Below are positions 11,359-23,090 of a DNA stretch of 64,000 bases, piece by piece. Position 1 is the stretch's first letter. Each line of letters starts with the position of its first letter. Below the pieces are notes generated by a model. It was not told where the DNA came from and made no database searches. It saw only the letters and a program-made list of their open reading frames with translations. This DNA comes from Sclerotinia nivalis. Its lineage: Eukaryota > Ascomycota > Leotiomycetes > Helotiales > Sclerotiniaceae. Position numbers and translations under genes: made by a program. The DNA lies in assembly GCA_029531795.1 (NCBI GenBank), contig JAPEIS010000005.1, positions 2,292,001-2,356,000 of the forward strand, written 5' to 3'.

Positions 11359-12403
11359 TCATTTCGTCTTTCTCTGTCTTGGTAATCCTGCCGCTCTCCT
11401 CATTTCAATATCTCCTTCAGCCAACCATCGACTAGCTTTGACCAATTGTACAACATTGATGATTTGTTTTCCAGCCATGACGGGGAAAGAGATACCAGCA
11501 ATAACCCAGGGCCAGAAAGAGTCCATTTTATTTGCGCGTGCAAGCTCCAATGCGCCAGCGCTATATGGGTTGGCGAAAAGAGATGCCGCGGATGGGTTGG
11601 AAGGGTTTCCGGGGATGAGGGTGGCTCCAGCTTCGCCATTTCTGGTGACTTGAAGGAGAGATGGTGAGAGAAGTGGGGAAGAGAAGGAAAGGAGGTAGAG
11701 GGCGATGAAGAAGACTTCGTTAAGGGCACAGAAGAGGAAGAGGACAGTCTATCATCCGATTGTTAGATTAATCGGCAGGCATTATATGCATGGGTGTACG
11801 TACTTTATTCGTGTAGTACAAGTTCAAGATCCAGCTTCTAGATTTATCGACTTGCTTGTGACTAGTATCCCCTCCTCCCATAACAAGGGTCGCATACATG
11901 TGAATGTAATGACTAGCCAAATCCAAAGAGATAAGTCCTTGGAAAAGAAGAGCCCATCGAGGCCAGGCAGAAGAAAGGAAGACCAATAAGCAGGCTGTGG
12001 TACAGCGATCTGTCACCATATCCAATACTGCACCAAATTTTGTAGATTGTTCAAAGGCCCTGGCCGCATATCCATCGAGAGCATCAAGAAGACAGGAGAT
12101 ACTGTATAAGAGAGTACAGGTTCGTGGATGAAGGGGCATATAGTAGAGGGATACTAATGCGAGAACGATTCGAAAGTATCCTGTAAAATGTTAGAACGTG
12201 CCAAGTATTCGCACATACATTTGATCAAGCTTACCGATAACATTTGGCCAGAAGAGAAATATATTCTCTTTAGGATAATCTACTTCCTCAGATTTGTGTG
12301 CTGAACCATTACCATTCATGATGGCTTGTTCCCGAGCTGCTGGCGTTGGAGTCGATGGTGTAGAAGCCGCAGCTGTTTGTCGCCTTGTTTTCACACTAGA
12401 CAT
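11359..12403 (-). CDS. PIS1: CDP-diacylglycerol--inositol 3-phosphatidyltransferase (PI synthase)
   Basis: Three exons, complement(11359..11748, 11804..12180, 12235..12403), 311 aa; introns of 55 and 54 bp. The enzyme joins CDP-diacylglycerol and myo-inositol to give phosphatidylinositol and CMP in the ER membrane, and is normally essential. The CDP-alcohol phosphatidyltransferase signature D-x2-DG-x2-AR-x8-G-x3-D-x3-D is complete: D89, D92, G93, R97, G106, D110, D114. The N-terminus (about 40 aa) is Ser/Thr/Pro-rich and cytosolic. The ENIFLFWPNVIGYFRIV block starts the first membrane helix, and further hydrophobic helices follow. A basic tail, RQRKTK, ends the protein. It is divergent from the dienelactone hydrolase gene across about 670 bp. 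Confidence 0.97.
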
Positions 12404-13075
12404 TGTTTCAATTTATGAAAACCCTTTCGTCCCAATTATGTTGTACCGAATGGTGATGTGGTGTGGTCAGTGGATTGATTGTATGAGTTGGACGCGAGAA
12501 ATGGTTGATGTGGAAGTTTGAGAAGCTGTTTGGAGGTAAAATTTGTCAAGTGCTAATTTTATAGAGCTTATTGAATGGATGAATGGATGAATGGGTAAGG
12601 TTCTGCAATGGAAAGTAAATTGAATGAAGCAGAAGCTTGTTGAAGATTGAAGTATTATGTAGGTATTTGAAAGCAAAGTTAGAATGGTGGTAGAAAGTCC
12701 AGAATCAAATTCCTTATCGCGGTTGATGTATTTCGATGCAAGCAAAAAAGGACAAGGGCATCAAAATGTGTTGTAGTAGTACGAATATTAAAATCAGTGA
12801 CATGGATTACGACCAAATTACGACGGATTAGAACTCCTATGCTCGGAAGCATCGGGACCCGGCGGATTAAAACATCATAAGGCTTCAAGGGCTTGCTTTT
12901 CAGGTTACTTTTCAACGAGGGGTTACGCGTGGCTGTAATTGCTATTTCTTCAGTATTTCAACCTTTCATCTATCTGATATTATTGATTCTAAGATTTTCG
13001 GGGGGATATTTAAGCTTCGAAATAGTTCCAACAATCAACAGACACATCTAGCTATATCATATATTTATTATCAAA
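12404..13075. promoter_or_regulatory. Divergent promoter region, PIS1 / dienelactone hydrolase-like gene
   Basis: This 672-bp gap separates the two divergent start codons, so it should hold both promoters. Pyrimidine-rich tracts precede the PIS1 start on the minus strand. An AT-rich 60 bp with ATATATTTATTATC precedes the plus-strand ATG at 13076. I see no motif I can assign to a specific factor. Confidence 0.5.
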
Positions 13076-14427
13076 ATGTTAATTCAAGAAACTCACAAAG
13101 ATGTTGCAACGAAAGCGGGGGGTAAAGAAGGATCAATGAGTACAACCTGAACACTCCCCTCCAGAAGAAGAGTCAAGCTGATGATCTCTAGGAATCTTTC
13201 TTTTCCACCCTACTATTCCAAACTATCCTCAAGCGTGTGTAGTACCATCTGTTCTAGTATCCAAGGTTCAAAGCTGAAGCCTTCCTTTTATCACAGACGA
13301 TTTCCTGGTGTTGTTCTTTTCAGTGAGATTTATCAAGGTTAGTGGGGGTTTGGTGGGGTTAACCAACATCCCCTATCAGTATTTCTTCATGTCATATCAT
13401 TGGTCTCAATTTAATCCTTTTCAATTCCTTATCATGGCGATAGACGTTGAATTGAAGTGACAACTCATCGTTTGGAGTCCCATGGGGCTTGCTCAAGGGA
13501 GATCTATCCCCCATGTTTTCCTACTCTCTTATCTTGTAACCCCGCATCCTCACGTGCTACATATGGACATACTCGCTGATACTCTTCATCATAGTCACTG
13601 GACCAGTTGCCAGATTCGCAAGACAAATCGCTGGACAAGGCTATGTTGTTGCAGCACCTTCATCGTATCATGAATTCACCGGCCCGGAGCCTTTAGCTTA
13701 TGATGTTCCTGGGACCGATGCTGGAAATGAATACAAAATCACAAAGGTATGCTTCTTCCAGCGTGGTATTACTAGACTCTAGACCACAAATTTGTACCCC
13801 CATATGCCTTTCGAACCAATCTCTAACCAATGTCTAACCATACACGCCACAGACCCTCGAAGCCTACGATGAAGACTCTACCCTGACAATCGACTACCTC
13901 CTGTCACTCCCTACCTGCAATGGCCGCATTGGCAGCACAGGAATGTGTCTCGGCGGCCATCTCGCCTACCGCTGTGCTCTCGATCCCCGCGTGTCAGCAG
14001 CAGTAACATATTTCGCAACCGATCTCCACAGCGCCACTCTTGGTCTCGGTAAAAAAGACGACAGTCTAGCGCGTGCTTCCGAGATCAAGGGGGAACTTGC
14101 CATGATCCACGGATGCAAGGATAACCATGTACCTCCTGAGGGAAGAGATCTTATTAGAAAGACTTTGAGGGAGAAGGGTATTACTTTTAGTTGGTATGAG
14201 GTTGCATGGGCACAGCGTAGGTTTTTCTTCACGAACACAGTCATCAATCCCTACTAACATGAACAAAATAAGACGCATTCATCCGCGACGAACTATCAAA
14301 AGGTCGCTACGACCCCGCAATTTCTAAAATCTGTTTCGAGATCCTTTTGGAACTATTTGGACGGACCCTGAAGTTAGACCTAGGTCCCCATGATGGCAAG
14401 GAACAGAAAATCGAAGATATCTGTTAA
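13076..14427 (+). CDS. Dienelactone hydrolase family protein
   Basis: Six exons, join(13076..13139, 13192..13234, 13297..13337, 13595..13746, 13853..14216, 14273..14427), 272 aa. Phases agree at every junction; introns are 52, 62, 257, 106 and 56 bp. This is an alpha/beta hydrolase of the carboxymethylenebutenolidase type, which opens lactone rings by a Cys-Asp-His triad. The triad is present: C132 in GMCLGGH, D190 in GCKDNHVPP, and H222 in AQHAF, which is created only by splicing intron 5. The true substrate is unknown; fungal members are widespread and mostly uncharacterised. No signal peptide is seen, so it is probably cytosolic. Intron 3 is much longer than the others. The acceptor of intron 5 is AAG, which is less common than CAG/TAG. 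Confidence 0.93.
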
Positions 14428-15840
14428 ATATTGGATAATTATCCTCAAATTTACACATTGATGCTTTTTTTGACTGACCAAACATAAGATTGCTTCCTCT
14501 ACTACTGTGACCTTACAGGTAGCTATATTGACATCTTCCTATCTCTCGCGCCATTCTTCTTTGACTCGTTTAAACCCACTACTAGAACTCATCACTTATC
14601 CAAACCAACAACATCACCCATCACCCCCCTCATCCAAACCCAAACCCAAACCTTACCTCCCTTAACATAACCTTCAATCAATCACCCATTAAACATCTTC
14701 TCCCCATCTTCTCCACCCACAAAAAAGGAAAAAAAAACCCCCATCAATCCTCAACCATGAATCCCCAAAAACAACCACCACATCACACCCCCTCCATCCA
14801 TCCATCCATCCATCCAAAGAATCAAAATCCCCTATCAACCTCCTTGATTACAACTAAAGTCCCAACTAAAATCCCAACTAAAGTCGTAAAGTTAGTATAT
14901 ATATAAATAGCATACATGCATATATGATAACATCCACAAGCTGTTTTGATTTGAAGTGAGGAGGGGGGAGGAGAGGCGAGAAGTAGTAATGAGTGTGAAT
15001 GAGGAGAATAAGGAGGGGCGAGTAGTGGATAGTATAAGTAAGTATAAATAAGGGGTATGTTAAATCTGCTATTATCTAATTATATACCTACATATCTATG
15101 GGTATTAGGTATCTACCTCTAACAACATATTATTCATTGCACAAAATCTACATCATCACATATCATCACATATCATATCATATAAACCACCCAACTACAT
15201 ACATGCAAATACCGATCTATCTCCATATCACAACACCTCAAAGTTAATAATAAATAAAACGTCCATCAACGAGTAAATATCTCTATTAAATTCCGTAAAC
15301 CACTTTCTAAGTATCTACTATGTAAACCCACCCACCATTAGCTCAGCTCAGCACAGCACAGCACGCCAACCATCTCCCAAGGTCCCTCAAACCCACAAAT
15401 CTAAATAACCAGTTCCAGGCTCTCCAATCCAAATCCCAAATCCAGATCCAGATCCAAATCCAAATCCATCCATATTAGAATCTTATACGAACGACCCTTG
15501 TAACAAAAGAAAAGAAACAAAATATACGCCTTCAATGCCATCCATGTATTCCACGCTATGCTTTCAACCCCATCATCTTCTAAAAAGGAGGGGTTTGAAA
15601 AAGGTATATCTCGCAACTCTCCAATCCCTAGGTATCCCAAATCTCTCCAAATTCAGATATCAAATTTAAATAAGGTGAAACGCCAACTGTAAATGCTTGC
15701 TTCCATGTGTATCTGTCTATAAGTCCATCCTTTCAAGTGTTGGTATCCTCGCTCGCACTCCTGGAAACCTGAAATGTCACAAAAGGAGACAAGAGAAATA
15801 AAAATAAAATAAAAATCCAGGGTTAGATAAGAGGGAAGTT
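14428..15840. other. Convergent intergenic region with second G-poor block
   Basis: This lies between the 3' ends of the dienelactone hydrolase gene (plus) and the large minus-strand gene. About 14560-14830 has very few G on the plus strand and a (CATC)n run at 14794-14815. Simple direct repeats of the type CCCAACTAAA (14850-14885) and ATCCAA (15420-15470) follow. No gene is supported here. Confidence 0.55.
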
Positions 15841-18800
15841 TTAGTGCATAACACTTTGTCTCCATCGCTCGACCATGTCAAGTTGCCCCTGATTGAGCGG
15901 TTCGCCATCAGGCCCAGTGGGCATGCCAGTGATGGGGTTTGTGTGGATATTTTGCATCTGCATCTGCATTGGCATCATGTTATTATAGCCACCCATAGGC
16001 ATGGTGTTTTGATATCCCATGTTAGGGTATGCATTTCCATATTGGATCGCCATAGGGTTCATGGAGGCGGGTTGAGCGAATTGGGGGTAACCACTACTTG
16101 GAAGTGCGCTGTTGTGAAGATTGTAGTTTGAAGTGTGTGGTGGTCTTATCATACCAGGCTGTCCTTGGGCGTGGGGATCATTGTGCGTGCCACTATTAAC
16201 ACGACTGCCGCGGGGAGCCGAATTTTGTTGTGTGATGAGATTGTTGATTGTGCTAGCTCTTAGCTGGCTTTGCTTCTCATGTATCCCTAGAAGACCAGCG
16301 GCGGGTCGGGATGGTTTGGTTAAAGAGGAATTTCCACTTGCGCCAGCAGCTGGGTGAGCGGAGAGAATGTCTGCCATACTGTTCATTTTATTAATGACTA
16401 AAGGCTCCGGGACTGCTTCTGCATCACCAGCAGTGCCGACTTCTTTTTCACGAGCTTCACGCTCTGCTTGGAGACGTTTGCGTCTCTGGCCCAAGGTTTC
16501 CTCTTCCTCGTTGACCGGAGCTGTCGAGACTTCATTTTCCTTGCCCTTGCCATCATCATTCATTAGATCTCCACCGAGTTGACTCATCAGCTCAGATGCA
16601 AAATCGCCGCTGACAGGTCGCGTAGCGGGCAACCCAGTTGCTGTGCCCCCCCGTTCTTTCAGACGACGGATGCGTTGTGCGAGTGTTTCTCCTTCATCTT
16701 CTTCCAGAGCAGGACTGCCTGTAGGAATGTGCATCATGGTATTGGCTCGAGGCATTGGCATAGGTTGACCCGTCAACCTGGCTCTACGTCGACTGAGTGG
16801 CTCATTGTCTTCTAAAGCACGTTTCTCCATCAAACCGAGCGGCCGATTCGTTTCTTGAGCGTGGGCTCTTGTTACATTCAACATCGCCAAGGGAACGTCG
16901 TCGTCTTCTTCAGCATCTGGATCCTCATTGTTACCAATTTGCCATGCTAGGTTGACCCGCTTTTGTTTCCTGGATTGCTGTTGCCTTTGTAGAACGGTAT
17001 CCATCTCGAGTAATGTAGACTGCATGCCATTGGCATTTACTGGGGGCCGAGTCCGAATCTTCTGCTGCTGCTTGCGCAAGTGTAGTTCGGCAAGAAGTGT
17101 GGTTGGTGGACCGTGGTAAAGTTCATCGTCCCTTTGACCCTCATCCTCTTCGCTTTCTACTTCACCTTCCTCGGCTCGTATGAGATCAGTAGCACCACTG
17201 ACTCCGCGCGTATGTCGTAAAGGCGTTGTGTCCTTGTTATTGATGTCATCTTCGTCGTCTTCGATAGGAGATCTCGTCGCCTTTCTTTCTACCTGAATGT
17301 TGGACATTGTAGCAGCGCGTTTGTCATTGTCTCCCAGTAAATTGTTACTACTCCCCCGACGACCCAACAGAAAGTTGAATGAGCTCGTCCGTTTCTTTGA
17401 ATTGTCTTGCTTATCCGGCGGCAATAATTGGGTGTTGCTCTTGTTTCGTTGATGCGGTTTCCCATACACCTCGGAGCCAAGATGTCCGGCAATTGCATGG
17501 TCTACAAATGCGGTGACAGGAGCATGCGCAGAGGCATCGAGGATACTATCCAACGTAGCAACAGCTGACTGGTCTTTCAACTCCATAGCATCGGTTTGCC
17601 CCTCTGGAAGTTCGAAAAATAAGTTTGCTCTCAAGTGGGCCGGCATGTGCGATAGATCCTGTGTATTCCTCCGCCCACCCATACTCATTCTCTGGTGCTG
17701 AGGAATGTATTCCAGGTTTTGCGCCTCGTCATTCTCGGGCAGAGGCTCACCATTCACTTCCAACACGTCCGGTAACCAGATAGCTGATTGCCGAGCGGCA
17801 GGTGGAATGTTGCTGAGAACTTGAGACCTTCTTTTGTTCCTATCCATAGAAGATGGATTTTTTGAGAGTTTCTGGGGTAAATTGAGCATCATAGGAACTC
17901 TGGCCGGATAATATACCATCTGCTGCCCAGTACTTGGATCAGCGTATGTCTGTGGTCTAGCCATTGATTGTCGATCCCCGGATGGTATCCTTCTCTGGTC
18001 ATTGTCGCCTGGCAAAAGTTGTGCAGCAGATGTATATCTCCTTTCATCGTCGTGTAGCTCCAAGTCAGCCGTCCCGGATGTAGCCCTTCTTTGTTCTTCC
18101 ATACTCAAGCCGTAGTCGAAAGATGTTCTTAGAGGTGTAGAATGAACTCCATCAAAATCTGCAAACATTCGCTCTGCCTGGTCAAATGTGTTGGTTGATG
18201 TTGAGGTTTGAGGCCGAGACTCGTCGACGTGTTCTGCCATATTCTCTGCCATATTCTCTGCCATATTTTCTGTGCCAGAGTTATCGGCAGCTGGTCGTGT
18301 TAAGGTCGCAGAACGTTCATCTTGTTCCGCGATTGAAGGCGTTGGATGATCAACAAGTGATGGAAACGATATATTGACGAATGAATCCAATGGTCTTCCT
18401 TCCAACTCTGGTTCTGGCCGATTCCCGAATCTCGAGCTCTTCGACGCGGATCTTGCTAGTGTACTAGCAGAAAAGGAGCCTTTTGGAGACATCATATACC
18501 CGGCTGGCGAATACCCTCCCAACCTCGCTGCATTATTCAATTCGATGATGGAACTGGGATTGGAAACTTCTCTCGACACTTGCGGCATTTCGTTAACTTG
18601 GGACAGAATTGATGATCGGCGACTATCAGAGCGCTTCTGCTCCATATGGAGTTCTCGAATGGCATCGTCGATAGAGGAGGTCATACTCAATCGTTCTGCT
18701 GTCCTTTCTAATTTATCAATATTCCCAACATAAGCCCCTTGCAGCGTTTGTAGGTCGGGGGTCGGATGTCGCAAGGCAATGCTGTGACCTGATGCTGTAC

Positions 18801-19293
18801 GAACAATGGGCGCACGTTCTATTGGGAATACTGCACGAGGTGATATAGGAGAAGTTGTATTGTTGGACGACCTTGTGGCTGTATTTTGTCGTGGAAGGGG
18901 CCGTGGAATGCTCACGACTAGGGGTTTCTCCGGTGGAGATTCCTCTCGTGATGTGACCTTCTTCCTTTCTGGTGATAGCCCCAGTGAGGGAGACGTTTGC
19001 TCTCGTTCTACCTCGTGCTCTTCGTAATCGTCCTCTTCTAAAATATCATAACTAGCACTCGTTTTCGTACTTTTCGAGGTAATCGATTGTACCATTTGAC
19101 TGAGACTCTGTGGGTTTTCTGGAGACCATGTTTGGCTGTGGCTCGTATCACTATTCTGCGCATCTAAAAATAGATGATTTGGTAAAAAGCCTTGGATTGG
19201 AGAATTAGAAGAAGCAGAGCTTAATTCGTGATCATCATGATGATCTTTATCATGATCCGTTTGATCAATAGCATTATAAGCCATGATGGGCAA
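15841..19293 (-). CDS. Large disordered hypothetical protein (1150 aa)
   Basis: A single 3453-bp exon starts at the ATG at 19293 (PIMAYNAIDQ follows); a second ATG three codons on is also possible. The protein is Ser/Pro/Glu/Asp/Gln-rich and most of it should be disordered. Better-conserved-looking islands are around residues 480-580 (KNKRRSQVLSNIPPAARQS-like text, then PAHLRANLFFELPEGQ) and 650-670 (RTSSFNFLLGRRGSS). A short basic pattern, E-x-L-x-(Q/R)-R-x-(R/K)-R-L, occurs three times (about residues 829, 868, 929). A 4-residue repeat MAEN occurs three times near residues 341-352, from a 15-bp DNA repeat at 18236-18270. The C-terminus is Met/Gln/Asn-rich and ends VERWRQSVMH. I do not recognise the family. 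The basic repeats and lack of membrane segments suggest a cytosolic or nuclear scaffold; that is inference. Confidence 0.85.
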   Translation of the reverse strand: MPIMAYNAIDQTDHDKDHHDDHELSSASSNSPIQGFLPNHLFLDAQNSDTSHSQTWSPENPQSLSQMVQSITSKSTKTSASYDILEEDDYEEHEVEREQTSPSLGLSPERKKVTSREESPPEKPLVVSIPRPLPRQNTATRSSNNTTSPISPRAVFPIERAPIVRTASGHSIALRHPTPDLQTLQGAYVGNIDKLERTAERLSMTSSIDDAIRELHMEQKRSDSRRSSILSQVNEMPQVSREVSNPSSIIELNNAARLGGYSPAGYMMSPKGSFSASTLARSASKSSRFGNRPEPELEGRPLDSFVNISFPSLVDHPTPSIAEQDERSATLTRPAADNSGTENMAENMAENMAEHVDESRPQTSTSTNTFDQAERMFADFDGVHSTPLRTSFDYGLSMEEQRRATSGTADLELHDDERRYTSAAQLLPGDNDQRRIPSGDRQSMARPQTYADPSTGQQMVYYPARVPMMLNLPQKLSKNPSSMDRNKRRSQVLSNIPPAARQSAIWLPDVLEVNGEPLPENDEAQNLEYIPQHQRMSMGGRRNTQDLSHMPAHLRANLFFELPEGQTDAMELKDQSAVATLDSILDASAHAPVTAFVDHAIAGHLGSEVYGKPHQRNKSNTQLLPPDKQDNSKKRTSSFNFLLGRRGSSNNLLGDNDKRAATMSNIQVERKATRSPIEDDEDDINNKDTTPLRHTRGVSGATDLIRAEEGEVESEEDEGQRDDELYHGPPTTLLAELHLRKQQQKIRTRPPVNANGMQSTLLEMDTVLQRQQQSRKQKRVNLAWQIGNNEDPDAEEDDDVPLAMLNVTRAHAQETNRPLGLMEKRALEDNEPLSRRRARLTGQPMPMPRANTMMHIPTGSPALEEDEGETLAQRIRRLKERGGTATGLPATRPVSGDFASELMSQLGGDLMNDDGKGKENEVSTAPVNEEEETLGQRRKRLQAEREAREKEVGTAGDAEAVPEPLVINKMNSMADILSAHPAAGASGNSSLTKPSRPAAGLLGIHEKQSQLRASTINNLITQQNSAPRGSRVNSGTHNDPHAQGQPGMIRPPHTSNYNLHNSALPSSGYPQFAQPASMNPMAIQYGNAYPNMGYQNTMPMGGYNNMMPMQMQMQNIHTNPITGMPTGPDGEPLNQGQLDMVERWRQSVMH

Positions 19294-20816
19294 ATAATGT
19301 GTTTTCTCTGAGGTTGTTGGTAATTAGGGAAAAGGATGGACGGCAGATGACAAGCAACTTATTTAGACAAGCAAGCAAACTAGAAATTGGAAACTGGAAA
19401 CCAGAAACCAGAAACCAAGTAAATACCTAGTAATGAAAGGTTCACACAGTAGCTTGTAAAAGGAAAAGCCAAAGCCAAGTCCAAGTCCAAGTCCAAGTCC
19501 AAGTCCACCCGCCGCTACCAGGAATGGTTCATTTATTATGTTTTTCCTGATAGGTAGGTATACAAGCTGTGAAGCTGTTTATCGTGAACTTTCCGTTAAT
19601 TCCAGTAACTTATCCAGGTGTAACAACCTCAAAGCGTTAAAAGTAGATGTGTATCGTCTGTAAGTCTCCAGGGTATTGATGTACACTACCAAGAGAAGAA
19701 GGGATATACAAACAAAGTCATGGATTGGTTGCCATACATAATAAATTACATCACAGAAAGAGAAAATTCTAATTAGTAAAATACTTCGATTACCTCATGA
19801 ACCCCTTATACCTAGTTGTAGCTGACGATCACAATGAATTATAACATAAATATGAAAGACCAAACGGTATTGTGGAAGCTTATCTACCGTGCCAAGATGG
19901 TCGATAGGAACGGTACATATCTTTCTGCGCCCGCTAGGTATCCCTGGACGCCATCTTCTAGCTTCCTTCCAACAAGATGAATATAAACCTTGACATGGAC
20001 AGATGGGGAGATTACTTTATCGGATGCGTCTTGAGCACAGCATTGTAAGGAAATTAGGAAACGAGAAGACTAGAAGATACTAGCGAACTAGAACGCATAC
20101 ATATGATACATGTCAACTTGGAGGCTGGTGATAATCTTTTTTTATGTAACGAAGATCTAAATCTTGTCTTGAATCCGATCTGGTCATGCAAAAACGGGTG
20201 AGAGTTTCTTGGGTAGGAGTAGTATTATCATGCATGTTCGAGACATTGATTTCGTGCAGTCTCCCTAAGCCACCCATTCATCCATCAGTCTGTCTCCTCT
20301 ACTTATGTATTATCACGTGTAAGGAATTCAAACTTGAGATGATTGAGTCTTTGGCAATGTGATTTACATTCAGCTATTCATGGTTCGATCGAATATACGG
20401 TGGATAATAGAACACATGAGCTTTTCTAAAATGATAAAAGTTGGGAGCAAGCCTCGAGGAAGCGTACCACCACAGGAGAGGTACATACATCCTCCATATT
20501 ATCGTTAAAGTTTGAGAGGAATGTATCTCCCAAATTTCCGTACCAAGTGGAATATAAAAAACGAGTTTCCTCGCCGAGTAGAGCAAAGATTAGGGACGGA
20601 GAGTCTCTAAACCACCATTATGCTGTTTATTTTTGTGATGTACAGACATAGTTCTACGAATACAAAGAAATTTGTATCAGGTTATATGCAAATGCACCTC
20701 GATTTCACCATCCGCAGCTTCTCATGCCGCGGTCGAAGTAGAATGCCAGGCCCTTTTACATTCACTTCACCGAGACTTCCATTTACGTCCTACACAGCCC
20801 CATTATCACACCCAGA
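19294..20816. other. Intergenic region with (AAGTCC)n
   Basis: Upstream of the minus-strand 1150-aa gene and downstream of ATP20. A hexamer run of about six AAGTCC units lies at 19472-19507, in what is probably the promoter or 5' UTR of the 1150-aa gene. The rest is unremarkable and the short frames at 20374-20823 show no recognisable protein features. Confidence 0.5.
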
Positions 20817-21585
20817 TCAGTGATGAGCTCCGGTGTCTCCTCTGTATCCTACCAGCTTCATTCTACCAATCATCTCACCAATTGTGAAGAATCCCAAAAC
20901 CTCAGCGAATATAACACCACCCGAGATCACCTGTGCTTTGCTGATACTTCGGATCTGTTCGAGCAAACCAGTGGGTGTTGCGGTGCTAGAGTTTGCTGCT
21001 GAACTGAAAGCTGACCTTGGGTTTCCGGATTGAATACCCTTTACGAATCTTTGGAAGTATGATTGGAATGTCGAGGCTGGTCTGCAAGCCATAAGTCAGC
21101 CTACAGTTTCGTAAAAGCACACTTCGTTGTCCAACTTACGGAGGTGCCATCTTTTGACCTTGGATAACTAATTTGGTGAGCTCTAATCCAACACGAGTGT
21201 AATAGACGGTTGGTGGGATTTGTCCTATACACACAAAGTTAGCCATTGAGTTCTAAAACCATCGGAAATAAATCTTTGCACGCAGATGCAGATAAGACTC
21301 ACGCTCAATGAAGGCAATCAATCTTCCAGTCCTTCCCCCAACTTTTCCCAAGGCATTTCCAAGGTTTTTGGCAGCACCCGAAATGGCAGGGCCTGCTGAC
21401 GAAGTGACACGAGAAAGACCCTCGCTAGCTTTCGACTGGAAATCTGATGCTTTCTCTGAAGCTTTTGAGGCAGTATCTTTTGCTGCTTCGGTGGCCTTAG
21501 TGGAGGTAGATTCAAATCTTCGTGCCGCCCGTCCAGGAGCCTTCATAGATTGCCGCAGCACGGTGCGGGAGATATGTAATGACAT
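20817..21585 (-). CDS. ATP20: Mitochondrial F1Fo-ATP synthase subunit g
   Basis: Three exons, complement(20817..21081, 21140..21224, 21303..21585), 210 aa; introns of 58 and 78 bp. Subunit g sits in the membrane part of ATP synthase and helps enzyme dimers form and shape cristae. The N-terminus (MSLHISRTVLRQSMKAPGRAA) is basic and hydroxylated, as expected of a mitochondrial targeting sequence. An Ala/Ser/Lys-rich linker of about 50 residues follows. The conserved Mito_ATP-synt_G part (GRLIAFIERQIPPTVYYTRVG onward) and a C-terminal membrane helix with FTIGEMIGRMKLVGY, which includes a GxxxG-like spacing, end the protein. It is longer than the yeast protein because of the linker. Confidence 0.95.
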
Positions 21586-21913
21586 TATGGGATCTATGCG
21601 CCGATCAACAAAAAGGAAAGGACTCTCGCGTTACTCGAGGTGTCGATTATCGAGAAGTTCGTGGTGGTGAAGTGTAATCGCGAGAGAAATGCTTGTCGAC
21701 TTTTTTGCCGACGCCGGGAAGCTTAGGAACGTTCCGTGGTGTGGAAATTGCATATTAGTAAGCACAAATGAATTCTACCTCAAGTTTATTTCCAGAATCA
21801 ATCTTCACATTTTACATTCTACCAAATTCGGAGAAACCTTTGTATTTGTATTTAATTGGAATATCTACACTATACTATTGCTATAAAAGTTTTTATTAAT
21901 ATTGATCACTGAC

Positions 21914-23090
21914 TTATTCATCGTTCTTGATCTGAACTTTGATAGCTCCAGTCTTTGGATCTGCTGCCGTCTCGAAGGCTTTGATAGCATCTTCCAATGG
22001 GAAACGGTGGGTTACAAGCTTCTTCATATCAATGATACCACTCTCGACCAGTCGAATGGCTCTTGGCCATGTGTTGCAGTATCGGTACTGGAATTGAAGG
22101 TTCACCTCACGAGTGCTCAATCTCATAAATGGTAGCGTCATCTCGTCTTTACCTACACCGACCACGAACACCTTTCCACCAAATTTGACTGCCCAGCAAG
22201 CTGCAGCGACACTGCTTTCAACTCCAGTACACTCCATAGCAACTGCTGGTTCGATACCTCCAAAGGATTTTACGATAGCTTTGCCTCCCTCCTCCGCAGA
22301 TAATCTCTCGACTTTATGTGCAACGACAGAAGGAACCAGCTCCTTGGCGAACGCAAGTCTTCCGTCGTCAATATCGGTAATAACAATTGGACAAGCTCCG
22401 GCTGCTCGAGCACAGAGGAGGGTAATGAGACCGATAGGGCCAGCCCCGCAGATGAGGACAGGATCTCCCAACTTAACGTTGGCTCTTTCTAGACCAGCCA
22501 ATGCAACGCTCAGAGGTTCCAGCATCGCTCCGTCTTCAAATGACATATTGCCAATTTTGTAACACCAAGTAGCTGGGTGGTTTACATATCTGCGAAGAAG
22601 ACCTGGGACTGGTGGTGTTGACAAAAACAAGACCTTCTCACATCCGTTGTATCTACCAGTAAGACATCTCTCGCATTCGCCACAGATAATATTTGGCTCG
22701 ACAGCGACACGGTCACCGACCTTCAGACTATCAACCGATGGATGGACTGCCAGTACAACACCAGCTGATTCGTGACCAAGTATGTGTGTGTCTTCAACAA
22801 TCATTGGGCCTATGCACCCAGCGTGCCAAAAGTGTACATCCGACCTGCAATAACTGTTAGAATGATCTTTTGCCCAAAAAATGCATTGAAACTCACCCGC
22901 AGATACCAACGCTTCTAATTCCTATCGTAACCTCTCCTGGCTTTAACGAGTCTCCCTTTTCAATGCTCTCCAAAGATGGTTCTGCTTCTGCAACCCACAG
23001 TTCATGGGCTGGGTTGGTGTACACACCAATGTTGGACTTGGTAGGTTTCGCCATTGTGGTCTCGGTGAATTCTGTAGCTGAAGGGCTCAT
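21914..23090 (-). CDS. LAD1: L-arabinitol 4-dehydrogenase
   Basis: Two exons, complement(21914..22844, 22897..23090), 374 aa; one 52-bp intron in phase 2 between GICG and SDVHFW. It oxidises L-arabinitol to L-xylulose with NAD+ in the fungal L-arabinose/pentose catabolic pathway. It is a zinc medium-chain dehydrogenase: catalytic-zinc residues C64 and H89-E90, structural-zinc cysteines C119, C122, C125 and C133, a nucleotide-binding GAGPIG, and TDIDDGR, whose aspartate favours NAD+ over NADP+. Sequence blocks such as [18 protein letters not shown] and [18 protein letters not shown] match fungal LADs better than xylitol or sorbitol dehydrogenases, though close relatives cannot be fully excluded. 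Translation should start at the ATG at 23090; the open frame extends two codons upstream to a GTG. Confidence 0.96.
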
